Part shown: in pieces, positions 7,876-15,453 of the stretch
How the letters are laid out: the number at the start of each line of letters is the position of its first letter
Position numbering within the stretch: position 1 is the stretch's first letter
Assembly (NCBI GenBank): GCA_918244965.1
Contig: CAKJYC010000019.1
Coordinates: forward strand, 1 to 43,735
Direction: 5' to 3'
Length of the DNA stretch: 43,735 bases
Origin: Clostridiales bacterium
GTDB taxonomy: Bacteria; Bacillota; Clostridia; Christensenellales; CAG-138
The notes under the pieces: model-generated
Told to the model about the DNA's origin: nothing
Databases searched by the model: none
Seen by the model: the letters and a program-made list of their open reading frames with translations, nothing else
Translations under genes and position numbers: made by a program

Positions 7876-8643
7876 ATGGAAGAGTATCGCGTATCGTTAT
7901 CCCAATTTGAAGGGCCGCTCGATCTGCTGCTGCACCTGATCGACAAGGCCGAGATCAATATCGAGGACATCTTCGTGTCGGAGATCACCTCGCAGTATCT
8001 TGCGTACATGGACGACCTATCCGAGCTTGACATGGACCGCGCAAGCTCGTTCCTGACGGTTGCCGCGCAGCTTCTTCTGATCAAATCGCGAAGCCTGCTG
8101 CCGCGTCCGCCGGTCGAGGACGAGAACGAGGAGGACCCGAAGGAAGCGCTTTTAAGACAGCTTCGCGAATACAAGGCCTTCAAGGAGGCAAGCGCAGAGC
8201 TTTCCGAACGGTTCGAGGAAGCGAAAAAAGCGTATACGCGGCTTCCGGAGGACGTCATCCTTCCGCCGCAGAAGTTCGAGCTGAAAAACGCAACGGTCGA
8301 TCAGCTGTACAGCGCGTTCCTCGACATCCTGAACCGCGACGATATCCAGGAGGACAAGCAGGAAACGACGCACAGCGTCCGGCCGGATACGTTCACGGTG
8401 CGCGAGCGCGTCGTGCATCTTCGGACAAAGCTCAAGGACGGCCGCGTGCGTTTTTCGGATCTGTTCACCGACGCGAGCACGCGCATGGAAAAGGTCGTCA
8501 CCTTCATGGCGCTGCTGGAAATGCTGGCGCGCGGCGAGGTGCATATCACGCAGGGCGCGACGTTCGCGCCGATCTATATCCGCGCAAAGGCGTTGTCGGA
8601 GAACGACAAAGAGACGGTCTATATGGACGAGGTAGAGGACTGA
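7876..8643 (+). CDS. scpA: Segregation and condensation protein A (condensin kleisin)
   Basis: A 255-aa ScpA kleisin, the bridging subunit of the SMC-ScpA-ScpB condensin that organises and segregates the chromosome. The N-terminus SQFEGPLDLLLHLI, with a helix contacting the SMC neck, is diagnostic, followed by VAAQLLLIKSRSLLP. The C-terminal winged helix that binds the SMC head spans roughly residues 170-250. It starts 3 nt after the M50 protease stop and overlaps scpB by 1 nt. No clear ribosome binding site is seen; TATATA stands six bases before the ATG, but without a good -35, so coupling to the upstream gene is the simpler reading. Confidence 0.95.
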   Translation: MEEYRVSLSQFEGPLDLLLHLIDKAEINIEDIFVSEITSQYLAYMDDLSELDMDRASSFLTVAAQLLLIKSRSLLPRPPVEDENEEDPKEALLRQLREYKAFKEASAELSERFEEAKKAYTRLPEDVILPPQKFELKNATVDQLYSAFLDILNRDDIQEDKQETTHSVRPDTFTVRERVVHLRTKLKDGRVRFSDLFTDASTRMEKVVTFMALLEMLARGEVHITQGATFAPIYIRAKALSENDKETVYMDEVED

Positions 8644-9185
8644 TGGAGAAGAGAAAAGCCGCAATCGTGGAGTGTATGCTGTTCGTGGCGGGCGAGCCGG
8701 TGCTGATCACCGAGATCGCGCGCGTGCTCGAACAGGACGAAGCGTCTGTAAGAGCGCTGCTCTACGAAATGGAAATGCAGTATCGCGACGAGGGGCGGGG
8801 GATCTGCCTGCTGTCCACCGAGGACACGGCGCAGCTGATCTCGAACCGCGATTACATTCAGTACGTCGAGGCGCTTTTGCAGCCGGAGCAGAAAAAGAGC
8901 GTGTCCCAGTCGATCATGGAAACGCTTGCCGTCGTCGCCTACAAGCAGCCGGTCACCCGCGCGGAGATCGAAGCCGTACGCGGCGTGCGCTGCGAGTACG
9001 CGGTGAGCCAGCTGCAGAAGCTCGGCCTGATCGCCGCCGTCGGCAGAAAGGACGTCATCGGCAAGCCGATGCTCTACGCCACGACCGACACGTTTCTGCA
9101 CCAGTTCGGCCTGCATAATCTCAATGAGCTGCCGTCTCTGCCGCTCGAAGTGCCGGAGACCGTCGAAACCATCGAAACCGTCTGA
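8643..9185 (+). CDS. scpB: Segregation and condensation protein B (condensin kite subunit)
   Basis: A 180-aa ScpB, made of two winged-helix domains that dimerise and embrace ScpA in the SMC complex. The N-terminus KAAIVECMLFVAGEPV and the central SIMETLAVVAYKQPVTRAEI followed by GVRC are family hallmarks, as is the IGKPMLYATTDTFLHQFGL region. The ATG shares one base with the scpA stop (TGATG), giving tight translational coupling that suits a fixed stoichiometry. The last ~20 residues are a short Glu/Val/Thr-rich tail. Confidence 0.95.
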   Translation: MEKRKAAIVECMLFVAGEPVLITEIARVLEQDEASVRALLYEMEMQYRDEGRGICLLSTEDTAQLISNRDYIQYVEALLQPEQKKSVSQSIMETLAVVAYKQPVTRAEIEAVRGVRCEYAVSQLQKLGLIAAVGRKDVIGKPMLYATTDTFLHQFGLHNLNELPSLPLEVPETVETIETV

Positions 9186-9203
9186 ACAGGGAGGGGGAAC
9201 ACC

Positions 9204-9701
9204 ATGAACAAGCGCACGGATTATCTTTCCTGGGACGAATACTTTATGGGCGTGTCGCTGCTGTCGTCGTACCGCAGCAAGGATCCGAGTACGCAGGTCG
9301 GCGCATGCATCGTCAGCGAAAACAACAAGATCATGTCGGTCGGCTACAACGGCTTTCCGATCGGCTGCAGCGACGACGAATTTCCGTGGGACCGTGAGGG
9401 CGATCCCTTTGACACGAAGTACCCCTACGTCTGCCACGCGGAGCTGAACGCGATCCTGAACAACGACGGCGCATCCTTGCAGGGCTGCCGCATCTACGTT
9501 GCGCTGTTCCCGTGCAACGAATGCGCAAAGGCGATCATCCAGTGCGGCATCAAGGAGGTCGTCTATCTTTCCGATAAGTACAACAACACGCCGATGAACC
9601 GCGCCAGTAAGCGCCTGTTCAACGCCGCGGGCGTGCGCCTTCGTAAGCTCGTCCCGAAGCGCGATTCGATCCTGATCGACTTCGACGAAAGCAAGGTATA
9701 A
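9204..9701 (+). CDS. comEB: Deoxycytidylate (dCMP) deaminase, ComEB type
   Basis: A 165-aa zinc deaminase converting dCMP to dUMP for thymidylate synthesis. The zinc motif is His78-Ala-Glu80 (CHAELN) with Cys104 and Cys107 (PCNEC). The N-terminal [17 protein letters not shown] and the STQVGACIV segment are typical of ComEB/dCMP deaminases rather than guanine or tRNA deaminases. The ribosome binding site GGGAGGGGG lies about seven bases before the ATG. It is the last gene of the unit and is followed by a strong hairpin terminator. Allosteric control by dCTP/dTTP is known for some relatives but is not inferred here. Confidence 0.9.
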   Translation: MNKRTDYLSWDEYFMGVSLLSSYRSKDPSTQVGACIVSENNKIMSVGYNGFPIGCSDDEFPWDREGDPFDTKYPYVCHAELNAILNNDGASLQGCRIYVALFPCNECAKAIIQCGIKEVVYLSDKYNNTPMNRASKRLFNAAGVRLRKLVPKRDSILIDFDESKV

Positions 9702-9715
9702 AGCGAACAGCAAAT

Positions 9716-9746
9716 GAAAAAGCGCTCCGATCGGGAGCGCTTTTTA
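9716..9746. terminator. Bidirectional intrinsic terminator between converging units
   Basis: AAAAAGCGCTCC and GGGAGCGCTTTTT flank a GATC loop, giving a near-perfect stem with A-tract on one side and T-tract on the other. It ends the comEB transcript on the plus strand and the lipoprotein operon on the minus strand. Confidence 0.88.
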
Positions 9747-9749
9747 CAA

Positions 9750-10214
9750 TCAAAAATGCACGTTCGGCAGATCCGGCGGATCGGTAACCGGCGTCCAGTC
9801 GATTCCGGAGAGATGCAGCTTGTCGGAAATACCGTCGGCGGTATCGAACGGACCGATCACGCTGTCGTCTGTCGTATCGAGCGCGTAATAGCTAAAGATA
9901 CGAGCTTCTTTCTCTTGATCGGTAATAAAATCGTCTGCAGTTTGAATCCCTTCGAGCAGGATGTACGGCTCCCGAATGCAGAATCCGGTTACAAAGTATT
10001 GCGGGATCATCATGCACCACCCGCCTTCGCCGGCTTTCTTTGAGATCTCTATGCAATGCGAATTGACACGCACAAGATCATAGTCTCCGTAGATAGTGAC
10101 GTCCCAATCGCCGCACAGGTTGCCGATCATGTTTTCAGGGAAAAAGGAACATGCGCACAGTACAACAATCAAGAGACAGCACAATATGAGCTTTCGTGTT
10201 GTTTTCTTCTTCAT
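9750..10214 (-). CDS. Predicted lipoprotein, 154 aa
   Basis: The N-terminus has a lysine-rich start, a hydrophobic stretch and the lipobox LCAC, with Cys22 as the expected lipidated residue, so the product should be anchored outside the membrane. The rest contains no domain I recognise. It is the last gene of a six-gene minus-strand operon, and its ATG overlaps the stop of the preceding 38-aa lipoprotein gene (ATGA). AGAGAGG seven bases upstream is the ribosome binding site. The role is unknown. Confidence 0.75.
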   Translation of the reverse strand: MKKKTTRKLILCCLLIVVLCACSFFPENMIGNLCGDWDVTIYGDYDLVRVNSHCIEISKKAGEGGWCMMIPQYFVTGFCIREPYILLEGIQTADDFITDQEKEARIFSYYALDTTDDSVIGPFDTADGISDKLHLSGIDWTPVTDPPDLPNVHF

Positions 10215-10327
10215 CCGATTACCTCTCTCTGAAAGTCGTAGAGATCATCCGGGGTATGTGCTGAATCACACCCGATCGAAAACAGAAGGAATCCGAACAG
10301 CATAAGCGGAAAGACGATTCTTCTCAT
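10211..10327 (-). CDS. Very small lipoprotein-like protein, 38 aa
   Basis: A 38-codon frame with a strong ribosome binding site (GGAGGG, eight bases before the ATG) reads MRRIVFPLMLFGFLLF, then SIGC, then an acidic tail of 20 residues ending at TGA. The positively charged start, hydrophobic core and Cys after Gly look like a lipoprotein signal peptide, although Ser at -3 of the lipobox is not ideal. The start MRRIV is shared with the neighbouring lipoprotein at 10414-10818. Its stop overlaps the ATG of the next gene (ATGA), so at minimum it is a translated leader coupling that gene. It may be a real micro-lipoprotein or the stub of a longer one. Confidence 0.6.
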   Translation of the reverse strand: MRRIVFPLMLFGFLLFSIGCDSAHTPDDLYDFQREVIG

Positions 10328-10413
10328 GATTTGTTCCCTCCAACTGTTTTTTCAGAATGATCGGTCTTTATCGTGTGTCAACAGAACCGTTTGTTTTTTT
10401 GTTCGTCTTTGCA

Positions 10414-10818
10414 TTACGATTTGACCAGAATGATGATTTCCGGCGGATTGCGGTCCGCCTTTTTTGGATTACCCGCAAATGTTCCGACAAACTCAACGAT
10501 CAAGTGCGATTCAGACGCCGCATCCAGTTCAAACACAGAGGATGCGGTTTCGGGATCATTTGCCGTCAGCTCGTTTTCGAGGATCAGACCGTTTTCCCGA
10601 TCCTTTGAAAAGTCGCCATGGATTTCAAACGACAGCTTTTCTTCGGTTGGATTGGAGACGTCGAGCTCACAGACAAACAGAACGCGATCGCCGTCTGTGG
10701 AGAACGTGACAAGCGTTTCGTTTGAGACTTCGATTGCACTGCTTGATGGAACGGCGTTCTGTCTGCATCCAAGCAGCAGAAGCAGGCAGGCCGCGAAAAC
10801 AACGATTCTTCTCATCAT
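10414..10818 (-). CDS. Predicted lipoprotein, 134 aa
   Basis: The first 18 residues (MMRRIVVFAACLLLLLGC) form a lipoprotein signal with lipobox LLGC and lipidated Cys18. The mature part is a single compact domain rich in beta-type segments (ALTERNATING hydrophobic runs such as VLFVCELDVSNP) and resembles small immunoglobulin-like extracellular domains in general pattern only; no family is recognised. GAGGG five bases before the ATG is the ribosome binding site, and the gene begins 7 nt after the preceding stop. It is followed by an 86-nt gap before the 38-aa frame. Confidence 0.72.
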   Translation of the reverse strand: MMRRIVVFAACLLLLLGCRQNAVPSSSAIEVSNETLVTFSTDGDRVLFVCELDVSNPTEEKLSFEIHGDFSKDRENGLILENELTANDPETASSVFELDAASESHLIVEFVGTFAGNPKKADRNPPEIIILVKS

Positions 10819-10825
10819 TCATCCC

Positions 10826-11311
10826 TCAATAATGCGCTTCGTAATAGAAATAATGGTTGCCGAGCGGCTCGACATAGAAGGTGTTTCGGGCGGAATCCGA
10901 AAAGCTGTAGCCGCGTCCTTCGGGCCGGGGGTTGTCGGGCGTGACCGGTTCATACAGTGCAAACGGATCGTCCGCTTCGGAATAAAAGATCCCGTAATAC
11001 GACGAACTGGGAGCAATTCCGGTGCCGCCGCAATAGATATCGACGCAATCGGATTTGACGTAAACATTCGAAACGCCGAAGATATCCTTTAGATCTTCAA
11101 AGCTGCCCGTTTCGGCGGCTTTTCGGAATGCTTCCTCATTTTCCCGATACAGATCCGCGACGCTGTCCCGATCCGTCAGATTGCCCGGCGTATGTTCGTC
11201 GATCTCGATCATCAGACCGAACAACAGCGCTCCCTCCAAACAACAATAACATCCCATCGGCAGCATAAGAAGAAACAGCGAAAGCAGCAGGCAGCATAGC
11301 TTCTTTGCCAT
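10826..11311 (-). CDS. Predicted secreted or lipid-anchored protein, 161 aa
   Basis: The N-terminus is a signal peptide of about 20 residues ending in PMGC (Cys21) followed by YCC, so it may be a lipoprotein, though the lipobox is imperfect. The mature region is acidic at first (EIDEHTPGNLTDRDS) and tyrosine-rich at the end (NHYFYYEAHY). No known domain is recognised. It starts 3 nt after the XRE regulator's stop, with GGAGGGAGGA as ribosome binding site, and ends 7 nt before the next lipoprotein gene, so it belongs to the same operon. Confidence 0.72.
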   Translation of the reverse strand: MAKKLCCLLLSLFLLMLPMGCYCCLEGALLFGLMIEIDEHTPGNLTDRDSVADLYRENEEAFRKAAETGSFEDLKDIFGVSNVYVKSDCVDIYCGGTGIAPSSSYYGIFYSEADDPFALYEPVTPDNPRPEGRGYSFSDSARNTFYVEPLGNHYFYYEAHY

Positions 11312-11314
11312 GCG

Positions 11315-11521
11315 TCAGTCCTCCCTCCGGTATTCCAGAATATCGCCGATCTCACAGTCGAGCGCCTTGCAGATCGCGTCGAGGGTGGAGAAGCGGATCG
11401 CCTTCGCCTTGTTGTTCTTCAGGATCGAAAGATTTGCAAGCGTGATGCCGACCTTTTCCGAGAGCGTATTCAGCGACATTTTGCGCTTTGCCATCATGAC
11501 GTCAAGATTAACGATGATCAT
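11315..11521 (-). CDS. Small XRE/Cro-CI-type helix-turn-helix regulator
   Basis: A 68-aa protein that is little more than one HTH domain: KMSLNTLSEKVGITLANLS followed by the recognition helix and FSTLDAICKALDCEIGDIL. This matches the YozG-like single-domain Cro/CI group, a frequent partner of DUF2975 membrane proteins in Firmicutes. GAGGTG before the ATG is the ribosome binding site. It lies 9 nt downstream of the DUF2975 gene in the same operon; autoregulation of the operon is plausible but no operator was identified. Confidence 0.88.
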   Translation of the reverse strand: MIIVNLDVMMAKRKMSLNTLSEKVGITLANLSILKNNKAKAIRFSTLDAICKALDCEIGDILEYRRED

Positions 11522-11530
11522 AGCGACACC

Positions 11531-11974
11531 TCAGATCGTTGCATCATTTTCTTCTTTGATCTCGTTCGCCTTCCGGATGACGTCGGCGACCACGCGCAGC
11601 ACGACGCCGAGGAACAGCGCGATAAACGAGATGAACAATGCTTCACGGATGAACAGGAAGAACAGCGGGACGGCAAGGAAGCCTGCAAGGATCGCCGCCC
11701 ACGAAATGTTCATCAGCAGGCGTACGCTCCGTTCTGCAAAGAAACGATCGCGCAGGATGCTGTCGATCAAAAGCGTCAGGCAGACGTCGGCAAAAAGCAC
11801 GAGCGCAAGGATCGCATAGGACAGGACATAGACGATCCAGGCGTTTGCGGTCGCGCCGGGGACCGTGGCGATGCGGGCGATCCCGACGATCGGTAACGCG
11901 ATGCTCATGCCGAGAAAGACAAGAAAAGCGACGATGCAGAATGCATAAGAAAGAAACAGGGAAAAGCGCTTCAT
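11531..11974 (-). CDS. DUF2975-like integral membrane protein
   Basis: A 147-aa protein with four predicted membrane helices (about residues 6-32, 46-70, 88-110 and 114-134). The helix pattern and the linked XRE regulator immediately downstream match the DUF2975 family, whose function is unknown. AAAGGAGG upstream of the ATG is a perfect ribosome binding site, and a sigma-A promoter lies at 11994-12021. As first gene of the operon it leads the regulator and four secreted or lipoproteins, which suggests an envelope-related sensing or stress unit (inference). Confidence 0.78.
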   Translation of the reverse strand: MKRFSLFLSYAFCIVAFLVFLGMSIALPIVGIARIATVPGATANAWIVYVLSYAILALVLFADVCLTLLIDSILRDRFFAERSVRLLMNISWAAILAGFLAVPLFFLFIREALFISFIALFLGVVLRVVADVIRKANEIKEENDATI

Positions 11975-11993
11975 ACGAACCTCCTTTTCCCAT

Positions 11994-12021
11994 ATTCTAC
12001 CACAAATCGGTCGAATGTCAA
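11994..12021 (-). promoter_or_regulatory. Sigma-A promoter of the DUF2975/XRE/lipoprotein operon
   Basis: On the minus strand TTGACA (12021-12016), 16-nt spacer, TAGAAT (11999-11994). The leader to the ATG at 11974 is about 12 nt and includes AAAGGAGG. Confidence 0.75.
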
Positions 12022-12065
12022 TATGAAATTATCGTAAAACAATAAATATATTCCGAATAACGAGA

Positions 12066-13811
12066 TCAGTCGCGCAAGGTCGCCTGGTAGAAGTTGGCGT
12101 AGATGCCGTTCTGTGCGATCAGCGCGTCGTGGCTGCCGCATTCGCGGATGCCGAGCTTGTCGATGACAATGATCTCGTCGGCGCTGCGGACGGTGGACAG
12201 GCGGTGCGCGATGATCAGCGTCGTGCGGCCCTCGGAGAGCGCGTCAAAGCTCTTCTGAATGTCGTATTCGGTGACGGTGTCGAGCGCGGACGTCGCTTCG
12301 TCGAGAATCAGGATCGGCGGGTTCTTGAGGAACAGCCGCGCGATTGAAATGCGCTGCTTCTGTCCGCCGGACAGCTTCACGCCGCGTTCGCCGACCTCGG
12401 TCTGATACTGGTCGGGGAAGCGCATGATCTCGTCGTGTATGTGTGCGCGGATCGCGGCCTCGACGACCTCCTCATCGGTGGCGTCGAGTCTGCCGTAGCG
12501 GATGTTTTCGAGAATGGAGCCCGCAAACAGGAACACGTCCTGCTGCACGATGCCGATGTTGCGGCGCAGCGATTCCTGCGCATAGTCGCGCACGTCGACG
12601 CCGTCGACAAGGATCGCGCCCTCCTTGACGTCGTAAAAACGCATGAGAAGGTGGCACATCGTCGTTTTGCCGCCGCCGGACGGGCCGACCAGCGCCAGCT
12701 TTTTGCCGGGCTCGACCGTAAGGCTGACGTCGGACAGCACCTGTCTGCCGCCGTCGTAGCCGAAGCTGACGTGCGAAAACTCGATCCTGCCTTCAAGGTG
12801 ATTGACCTCGATCGCGCCCTCGCGGTCGACAATATCGCTCTTGGTGTCGAGGATCTCAAGGAACCGCGTAAAGCCCGCCATGCCCATCATGTACTGCTCA
12901 AAGAAGCTCGCAAAGCGCTTGAGCGGCGACGTAAAGGCCGAAACGTAGAGCATGAAGGTGATAAACGTCAGCGAGCTGAAGCCCGCCTTGTTGACGATCA
13001 GGATGCCGCCGACCAGCAGCACGATCACGTTGAACAGCGCGATGAAGAATTCCGTGCCGCTGTTGAACACGGCCATCGCCTTATAGAACCGGTCCTTGGC
13101 GTGGAGGAACGCGCGGTTGCCCTCCTCGAATTTTGCGATCTCATAACCCTCGTTCGCAAACGCTTTGGCGACGCGCGCGCCGGAGATCGAGGATTCAATG
13201 CCCGCGTTGATGTTGGCCGTCTGCTCCTTGACGGATTTGCTCGTCGACTTCATGATAAAGCGCGACTTCATCACGAAGAAGATGCAGAACGGCATCAGTA
13301 CCAGCATGGCGAGCGCGATCCGCCACTCGATGAAGAACATGGCGACGAACGCGCCGAGCACGGTCAGCGAGGAGATCAGAAGGTCCTCCGGTCCGTGGTG
13401 CGCAAGCTCCGAGATCTCGAAGAGATCCGTCGTCGCGCGCGAGAGCAGCTTGCCGGTGCGGACCTTGTCGTAAAAGCTGAACGGCAGCGTCTGGATATGC
13501 GAAAAGATGTCGCGGCGCATGTCGGCCTCGACACGCACGCCGAACAAATGGCCCCAGTAGTTCACGATGTACAGCATGATCGCGCGCACGACGTACGCGG
13601 CGAAGATCGCGCCGATCAGCACCGCAAACAGTGTGACAAGGTGCGCGGAGCCGGTCTGCTCGATTTCCGGGAACAGCTTTTTGAGGAGATAGTTCGTCAA
13701 AAGCGGGAACGTGACGTCGACCGCCGCAACCATCGTCGCGCAGCCGATGTCCAGCAGAAACAGACCGAGATGCGGCTTATAATACTTTGCAAAGCGTTTG
13801 ATCTTATTCAT
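12066..13811 (-). CDS. ABC exporter, fused permease and ATPase (MsbA/LmrA type)
   Basis: A 581-aa half-transporter expected to work as a dimer. The N-terminal ~310 residues are the six-helix exporter domain; the ATPase follows with Walker A GPSGGGKTT, Q-loop region IVQQDVFLFAG, signature LSGGQKQR, Walker B ILILDEATSALD and the H-loop in IIAHRLST. All catalytic elements look intact. The substrate (lipid, drug or peptide) is not predictable. The start MNKIKRFAKYY at 13811 has no proper ribosome binding site and stands exactly six bases after a -10 box, so a leaderless mRNA is predicted. It is divergent from spoIVA. Confidence 0.92.
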   Translation of the reverse strand: MNKIKRFAKYYKPHLGLFLLDIGCATMVAAVDVTFPLLTNYLLKKLFPEIEQTGSAHLVTLFAVLIGAIFAAYVVRAIMLYIVNYWGHLFGVRVEADMRRDIFSHIQTLPFSFYDKVRTGKLLSRATTDLFEISELAHHGPEDLLISSLTVLGAFVAMFFIEWRIALAMLVLMPFCIFFVMKSRFIMKSTSKSVKEQTANINAGIESSISGARVAKAFANEGYEIAKFEEGNRAFLHAKDRFYKAMAVFNSGTEFFIALFNVIVLLVGGILIVNKAGFSSLTFITFMLYVSAFTSPLKRFASFFEQYMMGMAGFTRFLEILDTKSDIVDREGAIEVNHLEGRIEFSHVSFGYDGGRQVLSDVSLTVEPGKKLALVGPSGGGKTTMCHLLMRFYDVKEGAILVDGVDVRDYAQESLRRNIGIVQQDVFLFAGSILENIRYGRLDATDEEVVEAAIRAHIHDEIMRFPDQYQTEVGERGVKLSGGQKQRISIARLFLKNPPILILDEATSALDTVTEYDIQKSFDALSEGRTTLIIAHRLSTVRSADEIIVIDKLGIRECGSHDALIAQNGIYANFYQATLRD

Positions 13812-13817
13812 ATACCT

Positions 13818-13846
13818 ATCATACAGGATTCGGCCCGGTTTGTCTA
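13818..13846 (-). promoter_or_regulatory. Sigma-A promoter of the ABC exporter, predicted leaderless
   Basis: On the minus strand TAGACA (13846-13841), 17-nt spacer, TATGAT (13823-13818), then AGGTAT and the ATG at 13811. The six-base gap from -10 to ATG leaves no room for a leader. Confidence 0.72.
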
Positions 13847-13860
13847 CAGCCAAACAGGAA

Positions 13861-13889
13861 GAATATGTCGGATTACTGACGCATAGTCT
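13861..13889 (+). promoter_or_regulatory. Candidate sigma-E (mother cell) promoter of spoIVA
   Basis: GAATATG (13861-13867) matches the sigma-E -35 (KMATATT) at six of seven positions; after 14 nt CATAGTCT (13882-13889) matches the -10 (CATACAWT) at about five of eight. Position and spacing fit, and spoIVA is a sigma-E gene in Bacillus. The -10 is only moderate. Confidence 0.55.
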
Positions 13890-13917
13890 ATGGCAAACGG
13901 AACATCGGGAGGGTTTT

Positions 13918-15396
13918 ATGGACAGAACGTCTCTGTATCACGATATGATGGAACGCACGCAGGGCGATATCTACCTTGGGGTGATCGGTCCGGTGCGGAC
14001 GGGCAAATCGACGTTTATCAAACGGTTCGCGGAGCTACTCATGGTGCCGAACGTCGAAAACGAATTCCAGCGGCAGCGGCTTGTCGACGAACTGCCGCAG
14101 AGCGGGACCGGCAAGAGCATCATGACGACGCAGCCGAAGTTCATTCCGAACGAGGCGGTCGAGGTGCGACTCGACGAAACGGCGACGGCGCGGATGCGGC
14201 TGTGCGACTGCGTAGGCTTTCTTGTGCCCGGCGCGATCGGCTCGGAGGAGGACGGCGCGCCGCGTATGGTGACGACGCCGTGGTTTGCGGAGGACATTCC
14301 GTTTGAGCAGGCGGCGGAGATCGGCACGCGCAAGGTGATCGAGGACCACGCGACGGTCGGGATCGTCGTGCTGACCGACGGCACGATCACTGACATCCCG
14401 CGCGAAAGCTATCTGGAGGCCGAGCAGAAGTGCATGGACGCGGTCAGGGAGACCGGCAAGCCGTATGTGATCCTGCTCAACTCCGCAGACCCGAACGGCG
14501 ACCTTGCGCAGCGCACGGCGGAGGAGATCCGCGAACGCTACGGCGTCGCGCCGATGGTGACGGACATTCTGCATCTGTCGGAACGCATGCTGACCGGTAT
14601 TCTGACCGAGATCCTGTACGCGTTCCCGCTGAAGATGGTCGAGCTCTCCGGCCCGACATTTTTGAACGCGCTCGGCGCCGATCATCCGGTGCTGAAGGAG
14701 ATCATCGAAACGCTGACCGTTGCGGTGCGCGACGTACATTGCGTGCGCGACGTGCCGCTGATCGCCGACGCGTTTTCTTCGCTCGATCTGTTCCGTTCTA
14801 CCGAGATCCAAAGGGTCGAGCTCGGCACCGGCAGGGCGACGGTCGGACTGTTTTTGCGCGAAGGGGTGTTCTATTCGATCCTGTCCGACGCATGCGGGAC
14901 CACGATCCGCAACGACTGCGAGCTGATGCAGGCGGTCAACGATTTCGTGACGGCCAAGAAGGCGTACGACCGGCTGTCGTGCGCGCTCGACAAGGCGATG
15001 CAAACCGGCTACGGGATCGTGGAGCCCGACCCGGAACAGATGCAGATCTCCGAACCGGAGGTGTTCAGAAGCGGCGCGAAGTACGGCGTGCGCCTGCATG
15101 CGAAGGCGAGCGGCCTGCACCTTATCCGCGTGGACGTGGAAAACGACGTGGAGCCGCTGATCGGCACCGAGCAGCAGAGCAAGGACTTCCTTGCGTACCT
15201 GAACGAGAGTGCGGAGGGTGAGGACAGAGATTACCTGAACGCCAATCTGTTCGGCAAATCCCTGTACGAGCTGATCTCCGACGGGATGCAGGGCAAGAGC
15301 ACGAATATGAACGAACAGGTGCAGATGAAGCTGCACGCGGCGGTGCAAAAGATCGCAAACGACGGCTGCAACGGAATGATCTGCATTATGCTCTGA
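13918..15396 (+). CDS. spoIVA: Stage IV sporulation protein A, spore coat basement ATPase
   Basis: A 492-aa SpoIVA, the same length as the Bacillus subtilis protein. It polymerises around the forespore in an ATP-dependent way and is the platform on which the coat assembles. The Walker A motif GPVRTGKS is at residues 24-31, with the conserved SGTGKSIMTTQPKFIP segment and LCDCVGFLVPGA further on, and the conserved C-terminal tail ending NGMICIML, a region needed for membrane targeting with SpoVM. The start at 13918 is fixed by GGGAGGG four bases upstream. A candidate sigma-E promoter lies at 13861-13889 and a terminator follows at 15413. Confidence 0.97.
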   Translation: MDRTSLYHDMMERTQGDIYLGVIGPVRTGKSTFIKRFAELLMVPNVENEFQRQRLVDELPQSGTGKSIMTTQPKFIPNEAVEVRLDETATARMRLCDCVGFLVPGAIGSEEDGAPRMVTTPWFAEDIPFEQAAEIGTRKVIEDHATVGIVVLTDGTITDIPRESYLEAEQKCMDAVRETGKPYVILLNSADPNGDLAQRTAEEIRERYGVAPMVTDILHLSERMLTGILTEILYAFPLKMVELSGPTFLNALGADHPVLKEIIETLTVAVRDVHCVRDVPLIADAFSSLDLFRSTEIQRVELGTGRATVGLFLREGVFYSILSDACGTTIRNDCELMQAVNDFVTAKKAYDRLSCALDKAMQTGYGIVEPDPEQMQISEPEVFRSGAKYGVRLHAKASGLHLIRVDVENDVEPLIGTEQQSKDFLAYLNESAEGEDRDYLNANLFGKSLYELISDGMQGKSTNMNEQVQMKLHAAVQKIANDGCNGMICIML

Positions 15397-15412
15397 AAAC
15401 GGTGCAAACTAT

Positions 15413-15439
15413 ACTCGGCTTATAAAGGCCGAGTTTTTT
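15413..15439 (+). terminator. Intrinsic terminator between spoIVA and gpr
   Basis: ACTCGGC (15413-15419) pairs with GCCGAGT (15428-15434) and is followed by TTTTTT. It separates the mother-cell gene spoIVA from gpr, which in Bacillus is a forespore gene, so gpr should have its own promoter. TATACTC (15410-15416), reminiscent of a sigma-G -10, overlaps the left arm, but I found no matching -35. Confidence 0.78.
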
Positions 15440-15453
15440 GTTTGGAGAAGTAT

